Below are positions 5,631-8,654 of a DNA stretch of 8,654 bases, piece after piece. Made by a program: the position numbers and the translations under genes. A model generated the notes under the pieces. That model saw only the letters and a list, made by a program, of their open reading frames with translations, was not told the DNA's origin and searched no databases. Within the stretch, counting starts at the first letter, position 1; each line of letters opens with the position of its first letter. The stretch comes from an uncultured Bacilli bacterium (GTDB lineage: Bacteria; Bacillota_I; Bacilli_A; RFN20; CAG-826). The stretch is taken from NCBI GenBank assembly GCA_934162685.1, contig CAKPJO010000064.1, positions 1-8,654 on the forward strand. Reading direction: 5' to 3'.

Positions 5631-7775
5631 ATGAATAAAAAAGTATTATTTCCCCTTATAGGCGCTATGTTGCTTGCAGGATGTAATTCCAATAACAACT
5701 CTAATAGTAATTCAAATTCGAATATTAGCAGTAATTCTACTTCCGCTAGTGTGGATGCTAAATTAAATGAGTTATTAGAACTTTTAAGTGGAGATTTAAA
5801 ATTAGAAGGTAACTATGTTAAGAATCAAGTTAACCATACTATTACAACTATATTTTTAGAAAATAGTTATGCTTGCCAAGAAATTAGTGAAGAAGAATCT
5901 TATTTGCAAAAATTTATAAAGACTGAAGATGGTATTTATAAACAATCAATTAACAAGGATAATGAAGTTGAAAATAAGATAGTAACTAAAGATTCAACTG
6001 CTTGGAGTAAATATGCTAACCCATTTAAAAATTTAGATGCTAATAGTTTTACTAAAAGTACAGCAACTACTTATTTAGTTAAAAATAATTTAGTCCAAAA
6101 TATTAGTGCCATTGTAACTGGTTGGGACTTTGTAGTTAAATCTATGCAATTATCAGTTACAGATAAAGTACAATTAATCATTAATGTTGATGGAAAATTT
6201 AATGGTGATATGACATTTACATTTGATGTAACAAAAGCAACAGAAGATTTAAATATTATATACGCCACTAATGCAAAAAGTGAAACGCTCAGCATAGCGG
6301 TAGAAGATATTTATAAAAACTATGTTATAACAGATGTTAAACATGTTGCGGGTCAAGACGATGAAACTAAAGTTTATTATCGTACAGAAGATGTTTTCTT
6401 CAGTTCATATGAAGATAGTGAAACTAGTAACTATGGTTACGCATTTAAAAATGATGCTATTTATTCATTTAAAGTAGAAAATGGCTTAGCTCGTGATGTC
6501 GTCTTATTTAGTGATGATACATCTACAGAAATTAATTTCCGTTTAGATTTTGATTTTTCTTGGGATTTATTTAGATATGATGCTACAAATGATATTTATG
6601 TAACACAAGATAAGACAGCGGTTAACTTAGTGGCATCTGCATTTGCTTATAGTTATGATTCATATGTTGAATTTAGTAATTATGCGACAAGTATTGAAGT
6701 TAAATTAAAAGGAGAAGCATTAGATTATTATGTTGTTCATGGTTTTATGAATGGCGTTAGTTACGAAAGAAAAATTACTGTTAGTAATATTGGTAGTGCT
6801 ACTCAACCATTTGATGTAACTTCTATTGATAATAATAAAGAAGATTTAAGCAAAATAAATGAAAGTTATTATGGTACTTACAAAGGAACATTAGAGGCTG
6901 GTACATTAGCGGGTATTACCAGTGATATAACTCTTGTAATTAGTAGTAACAAAGTTACTCTTAATGGTGAAGAAGTTACAATTAGCAAAATAAAATACTA
7001 TGAAAATAAATATATTGAAGCTTATTTTGAATGGAAAGGTGTAGAATTATTCTTCTCTGAATACATTCAATCTGGAGATGCTGGCAAATCATTACAAATC
7101 GCTAATGAATCATTCTCAATTAGATCTAGTGAACTTAAAAAAGACGCTAGTAATAGTTGTGCAGATATTGCTGGTACTTATAAAGCAAGTGGATTATATT
7201 CTTATAATGATGAGAATTCATATGATGTTACTATCGTAATTACTAATAATGCTATGACATTAAATTTTGATAATGGAGAGTTAGCAAATGTTTCATTTAC
7301 TTTTGTTAATAAAAGTGACGATGATATTTATACATTTAAAGATGCTAATGATAAAACATTAGAAGTTTCCTTTTATGAAAAAGTATTATTAATAGAATAC
7401 GACGTATTAGGATTTCATACTGATTCAGGTGAGTTTATTAAACAAAATGAATCACCAGATACTCCTGATAAACCAACTAATGATTTATCATCAATTGTTG
7501 GCACATGGAAAGCTGAAACTGTTTATAACTATGATACTTCTAAAAACATCGATTGGGTTCAAGTTGTAATTAGTGAAGATGGTAGCCTTGTCTTAACAAG
7601 TAGTGATGCTTCTATTAACGGAACATTTACATTTACTAAATTTGAAAGTACAGTTGCTCATTTTACTAATGGTGAAGTAGAATTAACTTTTGAATTATAT
7701 GATAACGTAGGCTATGTTGAATGTGCAACATTTGGAATTCATTCTGATTCAGGAGACTTCATTAAGCAAAATTAG
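5631..7775 (+). CDS. Large lipoprotein with three tandem C-terminal beta-rich domains (714 aa)
   Basis: This is an exported lipoprotein of unknown function. MNKK, a hydrophobic run and the lipobox LLAGC (14-18) predict lipidation on Cys18 and anchoring to the outer leaflet of the membrane. Residues 19-40 are a Ser/Asn tether. Residues ~41-395 are beta-rich and contain acidic, aromatic stretches such as WDLFRYDATNDIYVTQD (311-327); I recognise no family. The rest is three related domains of about 95 residues: ~411-501, 511-606 and 619-714. Each opens with G-T-[YW]-K; the second and third both close with G-[FI]-H-[TS]-D-S-G-[ED]-F-IKQN, the last of these at the very C-terminus. A Pro/Asp/Thr linker (607-618) separates them. 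Their alternating strand pattern suggests small beta-barrels or sandwiches. No catalytic motif or cell-wall sorting signal is visible. The gene has its own promoter and may be read through into the next lipoprotein gene. Confidence 0.85.
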   Translation: MNKKVLFPLIGAMLLAGCNSNNNSNSNSNSNISSNSTSASVDAKLNELLELLSGDLKLEGNYVKNQVNHTITTIFLENSYACQEISEEESYLQKFIKTEDGIYKQSINKDNEVENKIVTKDSTAWSKYANPFKNLDANSFTKSTATTYLVKNNLVQNISAIVTGWDFVVKSMQLSVTDKVQLIINVDGKFNGDMTFTFDVTKATEDLNIIYATNAKSETLSIAVEDIYKNYVITDVKHVAGQDDETKVYYRTEDVFFSSYEDSETSNYGYAFKNDAIYSFKVENGLARDVVLFSDDTSTEINFRLDFDFSWDLFRYDATNDIYVTQDKTAVNLVASAFAYSYDSYVEFSNYATSIEVKLKGEALDYYVVHGFMNGVSYERKITVSNIGSATQPFDVTSIDNNKEDLSKINESYYGTYKGTLEAGTLAGITSDITLVISSNKVTLNGEEVTISKIKYYENKYIEAYFEWKGVELFFSEYIQSGDAGKSLQIANESFSIRSSELKKDASNSCADIAGTYKASGLYSYNDENSYDVTIVITNNAMTLNFDNGELANVSFTFVNKSDDDIYTFKDANDKTLEVSFYEKVLLIEYDVLGFHTDSGEFIKQNESPDTPDKPTNDLSSIVGTWKAETVYNYDTSKNIDWVQVVISEDGSLVLTSSDASINGTFTFTKFESTVAHFTNGEVELTFELYDNVGYVECATFGIHSDSGDFIKQN
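6861..7772 (+). repeat. Tandem domain repeat inside the 714-aa lipoprotein (3 copies)
   Basis: The three protein-level copies are encoded at about 6861-7133, 7161-7448 and 7485-7772. Copies 2 and 3 are clearly related: both start I-[AV]-G-T-[YW]-KA, then Y.Y, have a strand D.V..VI in the same place, and end with the HxDSGxFIKQN block (7410-7448 and 7734-7772). Copy 1 shares the GTYKG opening and a T-LVIS strand but has diverged and lacks the final block. Nucleotide identity is modest, so the duplication is old. Confidence 0.7.
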
Positions 7776-7793
7776 ATTATAAAAATATACTTT

Positions 7794-7835
7794 AAATACC
7801 ATTGTATATTTAAAAATATAATGGTATTTTATTTA
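7794..7835 (+). terminator. Hairpin terminator or attenuator between the two lipoprotein genes
   Basis: AAATACCATT (7794-7803) pairs perfectly with AATGGTATTT (7820-7829). Inside, ATATTT (7806-7811) can pair with AAATAT (7814-7819), extending the stem. TTTTATTTA follows from 7827. The stem is mostly A-T and the U-run is interrupted, so read-through into the next gene is likely. Confidence 0.65.
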
Positions 7836-7850
7836 TAAAATGTAAGGAGG
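7817..7850 (+). promoter_or_regulatory. Candidate -10 inside the hairpin, and strong ribosome site for the next lipoprotein gene
   Basis: Only about 25 bases separate the hairpin from the next ATG, so any private promoter must overlap it. A consensus TATAAT lies at 7817-7822, in the 3' arm of the hairpin, with no convincing -35 box (TTTAAA at 7791-7796 is 20 bases away). AAGGAGG at 7844-7850 is a near-perfect ribosome site, eight bases before the ATG at 7859. Confidence 0.35.
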
Positions 7851-7858
7851 CAAAAGTT

Positions 7859-8654
7859 ATGAAGAAAAGTATTATTTATCCTTTAATGGCAATGAGTATT
7901 GTTTTGCTTGCTGGCTGTAATAAAGGCTCAAATTCAACGTCTAATAATGGCTCAAATTCAACAATAGATGATAAAAAGACTTTTGTGGTAGCGTATTATT
8001 CTGAAGATAATAAGTTACTTTATGAAGAAGAAGTAAAAAAAGGGGAAAGTTCTTTATATAAGGGTGAAGAACCAACAAAAAATTCAGATGTTTTAAATTT
8101 TGAATATAGTTTTTTCGCTTGGGATAAAGACTTAACTAACGTACAAGAAGATTTAGAAGTTCATCCTATTTTTAAAAAATTATCTGCTGAAGAATTAGAA
8201 GTAGGAGATTATACATATCGTCGTTTTATTAATGAAAACAATGAGACAGAAGCTTATGAAATTTATAAATATAATAACTTTGATGATGAAATTAGCGTGA
8301 CTTTACCTCAAACATATTTAGATAAACCAATTATCCAAATTGGAAAAGCTTGTTTTATGGAAACACCAGTTACATCACTTGTTGTTCCTGAGGGAATTGA
8401 AGTAATTGATGCTTATGCGTTTAATAGTTGTGATTTATTAAGTAGTGTCACTTTACCTTCATCACTTCGAATTATTAATCACGCGGCATTTTATTTAACA
8501 AGTACTTTAAAGAGTATTGATTTAAAAAACACTCAATTTATCGGCGAAGATAACTTTGAATTATGCGGTAGTTTAAAATCATTAAATATAAGTGATAGTA
8601 ACACGTTTTATAGCACATATGAAAATGGATTATATTTAAATGATTATTCTACAC
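7859..8654 (+). CDS. Lipoprotein with InlB/List-type repeat and BspA-like LRR_5 repeats (3' end beyond window)
   Basis: The frame stays open for 265 codons to the window edge. MKK, a hydrophobic run and the lipobox LLAGC (16-20) predict a lipoprotein anchored through Cys20, followed by a Ser/Asn tether (21-36). Residues 41-107 resemble the beta-grasp repeats of internalin-type surface proteins: FVVAYYSEDNKLLYEEEVKKGE, then a WDKDLTNVQEDLEVHPIF ending. From ~157 come LRR_5 repeats: IIQIGKACFMETPVTSLVVP, IEVIDAYAFNSCDLLSSVTLP, LRIINHAAFYLTSTLKSIDL and then FIGEDNFELCGSLKSLNI. This is the LRR type of the 381-aa protein upstream, but with a lipid anchor. The ribosome site AAGGAGG and the lipobox make the start secure. 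It probably shares transcripts with the preceding lipoprotein gene. A role in binding or adhesion at the cell surface is inferred from the domain type only. Confidence 0.88.
   Translation, partial: MKKSIIYPLMAMSIVLLAGCNKGSNSTSNNGSNSTIDDKKTFVVAYYSEDNKLLYEEEVKKGESSLYKGEEPTKNSDVLNFEYSFFAWDKDLTNVQEDLEVHPIFKKLSAEELEVGDYTYRRFINENNETEAYEIYKYNNFDDEISVTLPQTYLDKPIIQIGKACFMETPVTSLVVPEGIEVIDAYAFNSCDLLSSVTLPSSLRIINHAAFYLTSTLKSIDLKNTQFIGEDNFELCGSLKSLNISDSNTFYSTYENGLYLNDYST
7925..7962 (+). repeat. Short in-frame direct repeat in the lipoprotein tether
   Basis: GGCTCAAATTCAAC occurs at 7925-7938 and again at 7949-7962, a period of 24 bases (eight codons). Both copies encode G-S-N-S-T in the Ser/Asn tether right after the lipidated Cys. 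Unequal exchange or slippage here would change tether length without breaking the frame. Confidence 0.7.

Overview
The window is AT-rich bacterial DNA with dense, mostly + strand genes, strong AAGGAG-type ribosome binding sites and U-tract hairpin terminators. TGG encodes Trp and no intact gene contains TGA. MreB, a Firmicutes-like polynucleotide phosphorylase, LAGC lipoprotein signals and BspA-like leucine-rich repeat (LRR_5) proteins suggest a low-GC Firmicutes/Bacilli relative. Such surface proteins are common in uncultured animal-gut bacteria, but this placement is an inference from gene style only.

Left part (1-1786): the 5' end of an mreB-family gene lies on the minus strand. It diverges from an HSL-type alpha/beta hydrolase gene (332-1222). 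The next ~560 bases look empty to an ORF finder but hold a decayed fragment of an aldo/keto reductase gene. The fragment is readable across several frames, with nonsense changes inside the family's conserved motifs. Its last ~18 bases nearly repeat the 3' end of the hydrolase gene.

Middle (1748-4006): a complete pnp gene (722 aa, all five domains) has its own extended -10 promoter and a strong intrinsic terminator, so it is probably a single-gene unit.

Right part (about 4048-8654): a cell-surface cassette. It begins with a candidate promoter, a 5' hairpin, a possible 7-codon TTG-started leader and a 47-aa peptide gene. One base after the peptide gene's stop comes a membrane-anchored or secreted LRR_5 protein (381 aa) with a YSETEPT...YWHY...W C-terminus. 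After a terminator comes a 714-aa lipoprotein ending in three tandem beta-rich domains. After a further hairpin, a second lipoprotein with a short repeat domain and LRR_5 repeats runs off the window end. The three large proteins all carry export signals and probably face the outside of the cell; their ligands are unknown. The least explained parts are the small-peptide/LRR pair with its odd leader, and the three-domain lipoprotein.
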